The position numbers and the translations under genes are program-made. The notes beneath the pieces are model-generated. The model saw nothing but the letters and a program-made list of their open reading frames with translations, searched no databases and was not told the origin of the DNA. Source: Alloboseaceae bacterium BT-24-1 (GTDB lineage: Bacteria; Pseudomonadota; Alphaproteobacteria; Rhizobiales; Beijerinckiaceae). Taken from it: a stretch of DNA of 64,000 nt. Location of the stretch: positions 310,001-374,000 of the forward strand of contig JAOYTL010000005.1 in the NCBI GenBank assembly GCA_025846845.1, written 5' to 3'. Positions 25,260-33,234 of the stretch are shown here, piece after piece (the first letter of the stretch is position 1; each line of letters starts with the position of its first letter).

Positions 25260-26732
25260 CTAGAACGGGTAGTGGCGTGGCGCAGTCTGCAGCGTCAGCC
25301 AACGTAGTTCGGTGAAGGATTCGATGCCGGCGCGCCCGCCGAAGCGGCCATAGCCGCTGTTCTTGACGCCGCCGAACGGCATCTGCGCCTCGTCATGCAC
25401 GGTCGGGCCGTTGACATGGCAGATGCCGGATTCGATCCGCGAGGCCACGCGCCAGCCGCGCGCCGTGTCGCCGGTGAACACGGCGGCCGACAGTCCATAG
25501 GGATTGTCGTTGGCGCAGGCGATCGCCGCCTCCTCGCCATCGACGCGCACGATCGCCTTGACTGGGCCGAAGCTCTCTTCGCCATAGATCCGCATCGCCG
25601 GTGTGACATGGTCGAGCAGCGTCGCCGGAAACAGCGTCGTATCCGCCTTGCCGCCGCAGACCAGCGTCGCGCCCTTCGCCAGCGCGTCGTCGATCAGTGC
25701 GTTGCAGCGCTCGACCGCCTTCATGTCGACGACCGAGCCGAGCACGACCGGCCCCTTGCGCGGATCGCCAAGCGGCAGGCTCGTTGCTTTGGCGGCGAGG
25801 CGCGCAACGAAGTCGTCGGCGATGCTGCTGTCGACCACGATGCGCTCGGTCGACATGCAGATCTGGCCGGAATTGGCGAAGGCGCCGAAGGCGATGCCGG
25901 CGACCGCTGCGTCGAGATCGGCATCGTCGAGGACGAGGGCCGGGGCCTTGCCGCCGAGCTCCAGCACGACCGGCTTCAGATGTTCGGCGCAGAGTTTTGC
26001 GATAATGCGGCCGACATGGGTCGAGCCGGTGAAGTTGACCCGCCTGACGGCCGGGTGCGCCACCATCGCCGCGACGACCTCGGCGGCGTCCTCAGGCGCA
26101 TTGGTAACGAAGTTGACGACGCCATCGGGCAGCCCCGCCTCCTGCAGCGCCGCGGTGATCAGCCCGTGCGTGCGCGGGCAGAGTTCCGAGCCCTTCAGCA
26201 CGACGGTGTTGCCGCAGGCGAGCGGCACGGCGATGGCGCGCGTGCCGAGGATGACGGGCGCATTCCACGGCGCCATGCCGAGCACCACGCCTGCCGGCTG
26301 GCGCACCGCCAAAGCGAGGCTGCCCGGTACATTGGACGGAATGACCTCGCCGCTGATCTGCGTCGTCAGTGCTGCCGCCTCGATCAGCATGTCGGCAGCG
26401 AGATGGACGTTGAAGCCGGCCCAGATGGCGGAAGCGCCGGTCTCGGCCGACATCGCGGCGGTGAAATCGGCAGCGCGGGCTTCCAGCGCATGCGCACCCT
26501 TGACCAGCAACTCGCGGCGCCTGGCCGGCGACGTCTGGGACCAGGTCGGGAAAGCACGAGCGGCGGCATCGACGGCCGCGCGGGCATCATCCGCTGTGGC
26601 CGCGGCGGCGCGGCTCGCGACCGAGCCGTCGAGCGGGTTGCGCCGCTCGAAAACGCGTCCCCCGGTGGCCACAGCCGCTTTGCCGTCGATCAGGAGGTTG
26701 ACGATGTCGGCGCTGTCGCTGGCAGTTGTCAT
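25260..26732 (-). CDS. Aldehyde dehydrogenase, vanillin/benzaldehyde dehydrogenase-like
   Basis: A 490-residue ALDH with GMAPWNAPVILG, the glycine motif FTGSTHVG, the catalytic Glu in LELGGKAP and the catalytic Cys in NSGQICMSTERI. The C-terminal FGGVKNSGYGRFGGRAGIESFTE resembles vanillin, salicylaldehyde and benzaldehyde dehydrogenases. The ATG at 26732 is preceded by GCGAGGA and lies 16 bp after the decarboxylase stop. Placed directly after benzoylformate decarboxylase, its likely job is to oxidise the aldehyde produced to the corresponding benzoate. This is inferred from context and family. Confidence 0.9.
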   Translation of the reverse strand: MTTASDSADIVNLLIDGKAAVATGGRVFERRNPLDGSVASRAAAATADDARAAVDAAARAFPTWSQTSPARRRELLVKGAHALEARAADFTAAMSAETGASAIWAGFNVHLAADMLIEAAALTTQISGEVIPSNVPGSLALAVRQPAGVVLGMAPWNAPVILGTRAIAVPLACGNTVVLKGSELCPRTHGLITAALQEAGLPDGVVNFVTNAPEDAAEVVAAMVAHPAVRRVNFTGSTHVGRIIAKLCAEHLKPVVLELGGKAPALVLDDADLDAAVAGIAFGAFANSGQICMSTERIVVDSSIADDFVARLAAKATSLPLGDPRKGPVVLGSVVDMKAVERCNALIDDALAKGATLVCGGKADTTLFPATLLDHVTPAMRIYGEESFGPVKAIVRVDGEEAAIACANDNPYGLSAAVFTGDTARGWRVASRIESGICHVNGPTVHDEAQMPFGGVKNSGYGRFGGRAGIESFTELRWLTLQTAPRHYPF

Positions 26733-26748
26733 CTCGGTCCTCGCAAGG

Positions 26749-28362
26749 TCAGGCAATCACGATGTCGATCAGGTTCGGGCCCGAAGCTCCGAATGCGGCA
26801 CGCAGGCGCGGAGCGAGATCCTCCGGGCGCTCGACCCGCTCGCCCGGAACGCCCTGTCCACCAGCCAGTTGCGCAAAATCAATGCCCGGCAGCTCGGTCC
26901 CGGCCGGCTTGTCGTTCGGCGCGTAGCCGAAGACCGGCGCGAACTCCTGCAGCGCCGCATAGCGGCGGTTGTTGAGGATCAGGAAGGTGATCGGCAGGTC
27001 GAGCTGCGCGGCGCTGTAGAGCGCCTGGATCGAATAGAGGCTGGAGCCGTCGCCGATCAGCGCGATCGTCCGCCCCGGCTGCTTCATGCGCTGGCGCGCG
27101 AGTGCGACACCGACCGCCGCCGGCATGCTGTGTCCGAGCCCGCCGCTCGCCATGGTGTAGAAGCTGTCGGCGCCGCTCATCGGCAGATAGGTCTGGATGG
27201 TCGAGCGAGTGCTCGGCGCCTCCTCGACCACGACATCGTCGGCATGGCGCTCGCGATCGATCACCGAGAGCGCATAGGCAGCCGACATCGGAATGCCGGG
27301 CGATGGAGCCGGCGGGACAGGACGGGACAGCGCCGCTTCACGCCCGGCGCGCGGAGCGCTGGCGGCGAGCAGTGCACGCACGCCGAGATCAAGGCTGGCG
27401 ACGACGCTGTCGCCGACCGGCGCCCAGGCGGCCTGCTGCGGATCGTCGACGATCTGCGCGAGCACAGCGCCCTCGGGGATGTGCGGCCCGTTGCCCTCGA
27501 CATGGTAGGTGAAGGCGGGTGCGCCCAGCACCAGGATGAAGTCGTGCGGGGCGAGGCGCTCGACGATCTTCTCGCGCATCGCCGGCAGGAAACCGCAGAA
27601 CTGGGGATGGCGCTCGGGGAAGCCGCAGCGCGCGCTCATCGGCGCGACATAGATCGAAGCCTGGTGGCGCTCGGCGAGCGCGACGACATCATCGACAGCC
27701 TGATCGCGCGCAACCCCGGCACCGACGACGAAGGCCGGCCGCCTGCTGGCATTCAGGCGTTCGGCGACCGCGGCGAGCGCGTCGGGCGCTGGTGCCAGCG
27801 CCTGACTGACCCTGCGCGGCACGACGAACTCGCCCGGCTGGTCCCAGTCATCGGCCGGGATCGAGATGAAGACCGGGCCGCGCGGCGGCTGCATCGCGAT
27901 ATGGTAGGCCCGCGCCAGAGCGAGCGGCAGGTCGGCACCGCGCGCCGGCTCGATCGCCCATTTGACGTAAGGCTTCGGCAGCTCGGTCGCCTGCACCGAA
28001 GCAAGGAACGGGTCGAAAGGCAGGATCGAGCGCGCCTGCTGGCCGGCGGTGATCAGCAGCGGCGTCTGGTTCTTGAACGCTGTGAAGATGTTGCCCATCG
28101 CATGGCCGACACCGGCGGCGGAGTGCAGGTTGACCAGCGCGGCATTGCGCGTCGCCTGCGCATAGCCATCGGCCATGCCGACCACCACCGCTTCCTGCAG
28201 GCCGAGCACATAGCGAAAGTCCTCGGGGTACTCCCGGAACATCGGCAGCTCGGTCGAGCCGGGGTTGCCGAAGACCGTATCGATCCCGAGCTGGCGCAGC
28301 AGGTCCAGCACGGCCTCCCGGACGGTGGGGCGGGCTGAGGATGATCTGGTATCTGCCGGCAT
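26749..28362 (-). CDS. mdlC: Benzoylformate decarboxylase-like ThDP enzyme
   Basis: A 537-residue thiamine diphosphate enzyme that decarboxylates an aryl 2-oxo acid to the aldehyde. Residues matching the benzoylformate decarboxylase active site are seen: Ser in FGNPGSTELP, the activating Glu in LQEAVVVGMADG, His in NLHSAAGVGHAMGN and His in APAFTYHVEG. The ThDP motif runs from GDGSSLYS to LILNN. The ATG at 28362 follows GAGGGAAG and gives the length usual for the family. It is the first gene of the operon and divergent from a LysR gene. Other 2-oxo acid decarboxylases of this branch cannot be wholly excluded. Confidence 0.9.
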   Translation of the reverse strand: MPADTRSSSARPTVREAVLDLLRQLGIDTVFGNPGSTELPMFREYPEDFRYVLGLQEAVVVGMADGYAQATRNAALVNLHSAAGVGHAMGNIFTAFKNQTPLLITAGQQARSILPFDPFLASVQATELPKPYVKWAIEPARGADLPLALARAYHIAMQPPRGPVFISIPADDWDQPGEFVVPRRVSQALAPAPDALAAVAERLNASRRPAFVVGAGVARDQAVDDVVALAERHQASIYVAPMSARCGFPERHPQFCGFLPAMREKIVERLAPHDFILVLGAPAFTYHVEGNGPHIPEGAVLAQIVDDPQQAAWAPVGDSVVASLDLGVRALLAASAPRAGREAALSRPVPPAPSPGIPMSAAYALSVIDRERHADDVVVEEAPSTRSTIQTYLPMSGADSFYTMASGGLGHSMPAAVGVALARQRMKQPGRTIALIGDGSSLYSIQALYSAAQLDLPITFLILNNRRYAALQEFAPVFGYAPNDKPAGTELPGIDFAQLAGGQGVPGERVERPEDLAPRLRAAFGASGPNLIDIVIA

Positions 28363-28435
28363 GCGCTTCCCTCGGATCGGAGGGCACTTTGGCGCCGCGA
28401 TCGCCATTGCTCAATTAGATGAAGCGACTAAGTAT

Positions 28436-28452
28436 TATTCGTATGGCGAATA
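28436..28452. promoter_or_regulatory. Inverted repeat over the lysR start region
   Basis: TATTCG-N5-CGAATA has six perfect base pairs per arm and lies over the second ATG of the lysR gene, in the short divergent region with the decarboxylase operon. A site of the ATTC-N7-GAAT kind could serve LysR binding with autorepression. AT-rich bases around it (AAGTATTATT) support a regulatory role. Confidence 0.45.
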
Positions 28453-29381
28453 TCGATTCCATCGACCTCAATCTGCTGAGGCTGTTCGACGCGGTCTATC
28501 GCACCCGCAATGTCAGCCGCGCGGCCGAGGAACTCGGCCTCTCGCAGCCCGCGACGAGCCAGGCCCTGACTCGCCTGCGCCTGCTGCTGCGCGACCCGCT
28601 GTTCGAGCGCGTCGCCGGTGGCGTGCGCCCGACCGCCCGCTCCGAGCGGCTGGCGCATTCGGTCCAGGCCGGCCTCGCGCTGCTCGAAGCGGGTCTGAAG
28701 GAGGATGAAAGCTTCGATCCGGCAACCACGGACGCCGAGCTGCGCCTGCATCTCAGCGATATCGGCGAGGGACGTTTCCTGCCGCCGCTGATGACCACCT
28801 TCCGCGAGATCGCGCCGAACCTGCGCATCACCTCGCGCGCCTGGCCGCCGGAGGCGATTTCGGAAGCCCTGGACAATGGCCAGCTTCACTTCGCGCTGGG
28901 TTTTCTCCCGACCGTCAGCGGCTCCGCCCAGGCCGAGATGCTGACCGATCGCTACCAGATCTTCGTCCGCGCCGGGCACCCGGTCACACGCCAGGCCGTC
29001 GACGGCGCCCTGAGCGCCGACGATATCGCACGGCTGGACTTCGTCTCCGTACGCTCGCACGCCCAGACCCAGCGGATCCTGGAGATGCTGCATCTCGACC
29101 CGCGCATCCGCCTGGTCGTCTCCAGCTTCACGGCGCTGCCGCCGATCATCCGCGCCACCGACCTCGCCGTTCTGATGCCGCGCCAGATCGGCCTTGGCCT
29201 CGAGCCGGTCGCGTCCTTCGCGCTGCTCGAACCGGCCTTGCCACAGCGCGATTTCAGCGTGGCGCTGCATTGGAGCCGGCGTCACGCTCAGAACGCCATG
29301 CTGCGCTGGGCACGCGGGATCATATTGGACCTGTTTCAGAACCCGCAGCGGTCCGGCTCCGCCGGCACGGCAGACAGCTAA
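28443..29381 (+). CDS. LysR family transcriptional regulator
   Basis: A regulator of about 312 residues with the N-terminal winged helix (IDLNLLRLFDAVYRTRNVSRAAEELGLSQPATSQALTRLR) and a C-terminal effector domain of the periplasmic-binding type. I use the ATG at 28443, which gives the normal LysR N-terminus; an in-frame ATG at 28419 adds eight residues and cannot be excluded, since neither has a strong Shine-Dalgarno. It is divergent from the decarboxylase operon, the standard arrangement for a LysR activator of an aromatic-acid pathway. The inducer is unknown. Confidence 0.9.
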   Translation: MANIDSIDLNLLRLFDAVYRTRNVSRAAEELGLSQPATSQALTRLRLLLRDPLFERVAGGVRPTARSERLAHSVQAGLALLEAGLKEDESFDPATTDAELRLHLSDIGEGRFLPPLMTTFREIAPNLRITSRAWPPEAISEALDNGQLHFALGFLPTVSGSAQAEMLTDRYQIFVRAGHPVTRQAVDGALSADDIARLDFVSVRSHAQTQRILEMLHLDPRIRLVVSSFTALPPIIRATDLAVLMPRQIGLGLEPVASFALLEPALPQRDFSVALHWSRRHAQNAMLRWARGIILDLFQNPQRSGSAGTADS

Positions 29382-29411
29382 GGTCGCCGACAGCGCTGCG
29401 GGAATCGGTCG

Positions 29412-29891
29412 TCAGATCTGCTGCAGCCCGCGATAGCGCGCGAAGACGTTCTGCCGTCCGGCAGAGAAAACCACGACGTCGTAGGCATCGGGCGCCTGCC
29501 CGGCCACTTCCATCCCGGGCGAGCCGACCGGCATGCCGGCGACGGCAAGACCTGTCGCCTTCGGCCGCTCGGCGAGCAGGCGCTTGATCGCCTCGGCTGG
29601 CACATGACCCTCCACGACGTAGCCGCCGACCTCGACGGTATGACAGGAGGCGAGCGCATCGGGCACGCCGAGCTTCAGCTTGAGCGGAGCGACATCCGCG
29701 ACCTCGATCACCTCGACCGGGAAGCCGGCCGCCTTCACATGCGAGACCCAGTTGCCGCAGCAACCGCAGTTCGGATCGCGGGTGACGATCATCTTCGGCA
29801 GCACCTCGGCGGCGCTCGCCGGGCGCGACAGCCCGAATGCGGCGGCGCCAAGCAACAGGCCGCGGCGGGAGAGGGTGAACTCGTTTGCCAT
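29412..29891 (-). CDS. DUF411 metal-binding protein (exported by Tat)
   Basis: A 159-residue protein whose N-terminus LSRRGLLLGAAAFGLSRPASA is a Tat signal. The mature part has RDPNCGCCGNWVSHVKAAGF, the CxCC motif of DUF411, followed by SCHTVEVGGYVVEGHVPAEAI and the C-terminal GMPVGSPGME. DUF411 proteins occur with copper resistance genes and are thought to bind copper in the periplasm; the mechanism is not settled. The gene follows the CopZ-like gene by 8 bp and is under the same CueR-type promoter. It converges on lysR. Confidence 0.88.
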   Translation of the reverse strand: MANEFTLSRRGLLLGAAAFGLSRPASAAEVLPKMIVTRDPNCGCCGNWVSHVKAAGFPVEVIEVADVAPLKLKLGVPDALASCHTVEVGGYVVEGHVPAEAIKRLLAERPKATGLAVAGMPVGSPGMEVAGQAPDAYDVVVFSAGRQNVFARYRGLQQI

Positions 29892-29899
29892 ATCACGCC

Positions 29900-30166
29900 T
29901 CAACCGACCAGTTTCGCGTTCGGCGTATAGCCGGCCGCAGTGATGGCCGACCTGATCGCGGCAATATCGGCGCTGCCCTGCACACTGACCAGCTTCGCGG
30001 CCGGGTCTGCCGTGACCGCAGTTCCCGGAATCCGACCCTCGATCGCCTGCTTGATCGTGCCGGCGCAATGGCCGCAGGTCATGTCCTCGACCCGAAAGCT
30101 GAGCGCCCCGTTCGGGGCTGCTGTTACGACCGGGGCCGTAGTCGAATGCTGCTGGCAGGAGCACAT
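29900..30166 (-). CDS. copZ: CopZ-like heavy-metal-associated domain protein
   Basis: An 88-residue cytoplasmic copper chaperone-like protein. A Cys-rich N-terminus (MCSCQQHS) precedes a heavy-metal-associated domain with the metal loop MTCGHC. The ATG at 30166 follows GAAGGA after 10 bp and agrees with the predicted transcription start about 27 bp upstream. The longer reading to 30229 would run through the operator. It is the first gene of a two-gene copper operon with DUF411. The N-terminal Cys/His extension is an addition to the plain CopZ fold. Confidence 0.85.
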   Translation of the reverse strand: MCSCQQHSTTAPVVTAAPNGALSFRVEDMTCGHCAGTIKQAIEGRIPGTAVTADPAAKLVSVQGSADIAAIRSAITAAGYTPNAKLVG

Positions 30167-30199
30167 GGCTGCAATGTCCTTCAATTGACGATTGCAGCA

Positions 30200-30230
30200 G
30201 CCTGCACCTTCCCACCATGGCAAGGTCAAG
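30200..30230 (-). promoter_or_regulatory. CueR-type (MerR family) copper promoter
   Basis: On the minus strand TTGACC (-35, 30230-30225) and CAGGCT (-10, 30205-30200) are 19 bp apart, the long spacing typical of MerR-family promoters. The spacer contains ACCTTGC-N7-GGAAGGT (30227-30207), matching the CueR operator used by copA and copZ genes. Transcription would start about 30193. Confidence 0.85.
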
Positions 30231-30276
30231 CGGCTTTCGCTCGACCCCGCACAGGTACTGATGCTTCCGACGAAGC

Positions 30277-31377
30277 CTAGGCCGGCAGCCAGCGCAGCGA
30301 GCGCGGCGACAGCTTCAAGGTCGCCTGGCTGCCGCTCTCGCGCAGCTCGCTGCCCGATTGGAACGGCATGTCGACTGCAACCTCGGTGCTGCCGATGCGC
30401 ACGCCGTAGCGGATGCTCGCGCCGAGGAATTCGCGATGCGTTATCGTGCAGGGCAGCCCAAGCGCGTCCTCGCCCGCCACTCCGCCGGCTGCCGCGAAGG
30501 TCGCATGCTGAGGGCGGAAGACCAGGGTCGGATTCTCCGGCAGCTCCGTCGTCTCCGCGATCGGAACCGTCACGCCGCCCTCGACCTCGAAGGCGCGAGC
30601 GCCGTCGCTGCCGACGACGCGGCCCTTCAGGATGTTAGCCGTGCCGAGGAAGCCGGCGACGAAGAGGTTGGCCGGGCGCTCATAAAGCTCCATCGGCGTA
30701 CCGACCTGCTGGACGATGCCGTCGTTCATCACGGCGATGCGGTCGCAGATCGTGTTCGCCTCTTCCTGGTCGTGGGTGACGAAGATCGTGGTCAGGCCGA
30801 GCCGCTGCTGCAGGTCGCGCAGCTCGCGCCGGACCTGGACCCGCATCTTGGCGTCGAGATTGGAGAGCGGCTCGTCGAGCAGCAGGACCTTGGGCTCGAT
30901 CGCGACGGTGCGCGCGACCGCGACACGCTGCTGCTGGCCGCCCGAAAGCTGCGACGGCCGCCGGTCGGCGAGATGGCCGAGGCCGACGAGGCCAAGCGCC
31001 GTCTCGACGCGCCGCTCGACCTCGGCGCGCTTCACGCCCCGCTCCTCCAGCCCGAAGGCGACGTTGCGGCGCACCGTCATATGCGGCCAGAGCGCATAGG
31101 ACTGGAAGACCATGCCGACATCGCGCTTCCAGGGCGGCAGGTCGGTGATGTCCCTGCCGCCGATCCGGACATGGCCGGTATCGGCCTGGTTGAAGCCGGC
31201 GATCAGCCGCAGCAGCGTGGTCTTGCCGCAGCCGGACGGGCCGAGGAAGGCGAAGAACTCGCCCGGCTCGATCGCGAGGTTGACGTCCTTGAGCACATGG
31301 TTGCTGCCGTAGGACAGGTTGACGCCTGCGATATCGACGGAGACCGCCGGCGTGGTCAGGGATAGGGGTGCGTTCAT
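30277..31377 (-). CDS. ABC transporter ATP-binding protein, Fe3+/AfuC-PotA type
   Basis: A 366-residue importer ATPase. Walker A is GPSGCGKTT, the signature is LSGGQQQR, Walker B is LLLDEPLSNLD, and the switch His is in FVTHDQEEA. A C-terminal regulatory TOBE domain follows (NILKGRVV... to RSLRWLPA). The ATG at 31377 is 2 bp after the permease stop. It completes the three-gene importer with the fused permease and the binding protein. The family imports ferric iron, sugar phosphates (AfuABC), spermidine or 2-aminoethylphosphonate; the adjacent Pgt-like sensor favours an organophosphate over iron. Confidence 0.92.
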   Translation of the reverse strand: MNAPLSLTTPAVSVDIAGVNLSYGSNHVLKDVNLAIEPGEFFAFLGPSGCGKTTLLRLIAGFNQADTGHVRIGGRDITDLPPWKRDVGMVFQSYALWPHMTVRRNVAFGLEERGVKRAEVERRVETALGLVGLGHLADRRPSQLSGGQQQRVAVARTVAIEPKVLLLDEPLSNLDAKMRVQVRRELRDLQQRLGLTTIFVTHDQEEANTICDRIAVMNDGIVQQVGTPMELYERPANLFVAGFLGTANILKGRVVGSDGARAFEVEGGVTVPIAETTELPENPTLVFRPQHATFAAAGGVAGEDALGLPCTITHREFLGASIRYGVRIGSTEVAVDMPFQSGSELRESGSQATLKLSPRSLRWLPA

Positions 31378-31379
31378 GG

Positions 31380-33101
31380 TCAGTGGCCCAGTCCTTTCGC
31401 CTTCTGGCTGCGTTCGATGATGAGATGGGAGAGGAAGGTGCAAGCAGCGACGAGGATGACCGCGACGACGCCGAGCGCCGCTCCGGGGCCGCGGCCGGCC
31501 GCCGATTGCATGAAGACGTAGAGCCCGTAGGCCAGCGGCGCATCGGAGTTCGATTGCACCAGCATCAGCGTCGCCGAGAGCTCGACCGCCGCCGTCGAGA
31601 ACGAGGTGACGAAGCCGGCGAGGATGCCGCCGGCCATCAGCGGCACGACGACGCGGCGTACCGTGCGCGACTTGGTGGCGCCGAGGTTCTCGGCAGCCTC
31701 CTCGAGCGAGACCGAGATCTGCTGGAGCGCCGCATAGCAGGCCCGCAACGCATAGGGCAGGCGCCGGATGGCGAGCGCCAGCACGATGGTGATCCAGAGC
31801 GAGGCCAGCGGCGTCCCGTCCGGCAGGGTGACGCCGTAGAAGGTCCTGAGATAGCCGATGCCAAGCACGACACCTGGGATGGCGAGCGCCGCCGAGGCCA
31901 TCCAGTCGAGCCATTCGCGGCCGATCAGCTTGGTGCGCAGCACGAGATAGGCGATCGCGACGCCGAGCACGATATCGATGCCGCCGGCGAGGCTGGCATA
32001 GATCAGCGTGTTCTTGATGTAGACCGAGCTCTCGCCGAAGACGCGGCCGTAATGGGCGAGCGTATAGGCGTCGGGCAGCGGCGCGAACGACCAGATCGTG
32101 GCGAAGGATAGCAGCAGCAGGCCCAGATGCGGCGCCAGCACCAGCGCCAGGATCAGGATGACGGTGCCATAGCCGAGCACCGCCTCCCATGGCGTCATCA
32201 CCCGCTTGGCGAGACCGCCGCCGCCGCGCTGGGTGGTGGCATAGTCGCGTCCCTTCAGGGCTCGCGCCGACAGCCACATCGCGGCGACCGAAGCGACGAT
32301 CAGCACGACGGAGATGACGTAGCCCATCGGATCGGCGATGCCGATCGATGTGACGCGTAAGTAGGCCTGTGGCGCCAGCATGTCCTTGACGTTGAGCAGC
32401 AGCGGCGTGGCGAGATCGTCGAAGACCTTGACGAAGACGAGCGAGGCGCCGGCGAGATAGCCCGGCATGGCGAGCGGGAAGACGATGCGCCGGAACAGGC
32501 GGAAGCCCGACGAGCCGAGATTCTGCGCCGCCTCCTCCATCGCCCGGTCGACATTGCGCAGCGCCGCCGAGAGGTTGATCAGGATGAAGGGGAAATAGTG
32601 GATCGACTGGACGAAGATGACGCCGTTCAGCCCTTCCATGAAGTCGATCTTGAAGCCGAACCAGTCGTCGAGCAGCAGGTTGACCGAGCCGTTGCGGCCG
32701 AAGAAGAGCTGCATCGCGACCGCGCCGACGAAGGGCGGCATGATCAGCGGCAGGAAGCCGAGCGTCTGGACCAGCGCCGCGCCGCGGAAGACGAAGCGCG
32801 TGGTGAGGTAAGCCAGCGGCAGGGCGAAGACCGAGGCCCAGACCACCGACATCGCCGAGACGTAAAAGGAGTTCCACAGCGAGCGCATGAACAGCTCGGT
32901 GCGGAAGAAATCGTAGAAGTTGACCAGCGTGAAGGTCGAGGTGCCCTTATCGGTGAAGGCGACGTAGATCACCGTCGCCACCGGCAGCACCAGGAACATC
33001 AGCAGGAAGGCGGCGATGGCGAGCGCCAGCGCGATCTGGCCGGGCGTAGCGGCGAAGCGCCGGGCGCGGGGCGGCGTCAAAGTGGGAACTGCGGTCATCA
33101 T
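31380..33101 (-). CDS. ABC transporter permease, Fe3+/AfuB type (two-domain)
   Basis: A 573-residue inner-membrane permease with about 12 helices and two copies of the permease domain. Each copy has an EAA loop (EEAAQNLGSSGFRLFRRIVFPLAMPG and EEAAENLGATKSRTVRRVVVPLMAGG), as in FbpB/AfuB and the putative 2-aminoethylphosphonate permeases. One gene therefore supplies both halves of the channel. It is separated from the binding-protein gene by a 133-bp gap containing two hairpins, and from the ATPase gene by 2 bp. Confidence 0.92.
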   Translation of the reverse strand: MMTAVPTLTPPRARRFAATPGQIALALAIAAFLLMFLVLPVATVIYVAFTDKGTSTFTLVNFYDFFRTELFMRSLWNSFYVSAMSVVWASVFALPLAYLTTRFVFRGAALVQTLGFLPLIMPPFVGAVAMQLFFGRNGSVNLLLDDWFGFKIDFMEGLNGVIFVQSIHYFPFILINLSAALRNVDRAMEEAAQNLGSSGFRLFRRIVFPLAMPGYLAGASLVFVKVFDDLATPLLLNVKDMLAPQAYLRVTSIGIADPMGYVISVVLIVASVAAMWLSARALKGRDYATTQRGGGGLAKRVMTPWEAVLGYGTVILILALVLAPHLGLLLLSFATIWSFAPLPDAYTLAHYGRVFGESSVYIKNTLIYASLAGGIDIVLGVAIAYLVLRTKLIGREWLDWMASAALAIPGVVLGIGYLRTFYGVTLPDGTPLASLWITIVLALAIRRLPYALRACYAALQQISVSLEEAAENLGATKSRTVRRVVVPLMAGGILAGFVTSFSTAAVELSATLMLVQSNSDAPLAYGLYVFMQSAAGRGPGAALGVVAVILVAACTFLSHLIIERSQKAKGLGH

Positions 33102-33121
33102 GAGCCTTGCGAAAGGGCGTC

Positions 33122-33144
33122 ATGCCCGGGATTGACCCGGGCAT
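33122..33144. repeat. REP-like hairpin between binding-protein and permease genes
   Basis: ATGCCCGGG-ATTGA-CCCGGGCAT is a perfect 9-bp stem with a 5-base loop. The GTCATGCCCGGG type is a common intergenic palindrome family in Hyphomicrobiales (from general knowledge). It sits within the importer operon. Confidence 0.6.
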
Positions 33145-33190
33145 CTCCGGACGGGTGGCGTAGCTTCAACGGAGCCATATCCGGCGTGAG

Positions 33191-33224
33191 ATTCCCGGGC
33201 GGAGCATCCGCGCCGCCCGGGAAT
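33191..33224. repeat. Second REP-like hairpin in the importer operon
   Basis: Arms ATTCCCGGGCGG and CCGCCCGGGAAT form a perfect 12-bp stem around a 10-base loop, just after the binding-protein stop on the minus strand. It has no T-tract, so it is more likely an mRNA-stabilising or attenuating element than a simple terminator. Confidence 0.6.
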
Positions 33225-33234
33225 GACGGTTCGG

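Noticed and set aside
30277..32877. A single 866-codon frame that appears to fuse the ATPase with an upstream domain
   Set aside because: Upstream of 31377 this frame is the off-frame shadow of the permease gene, which has clear membrane helices in its own frame.
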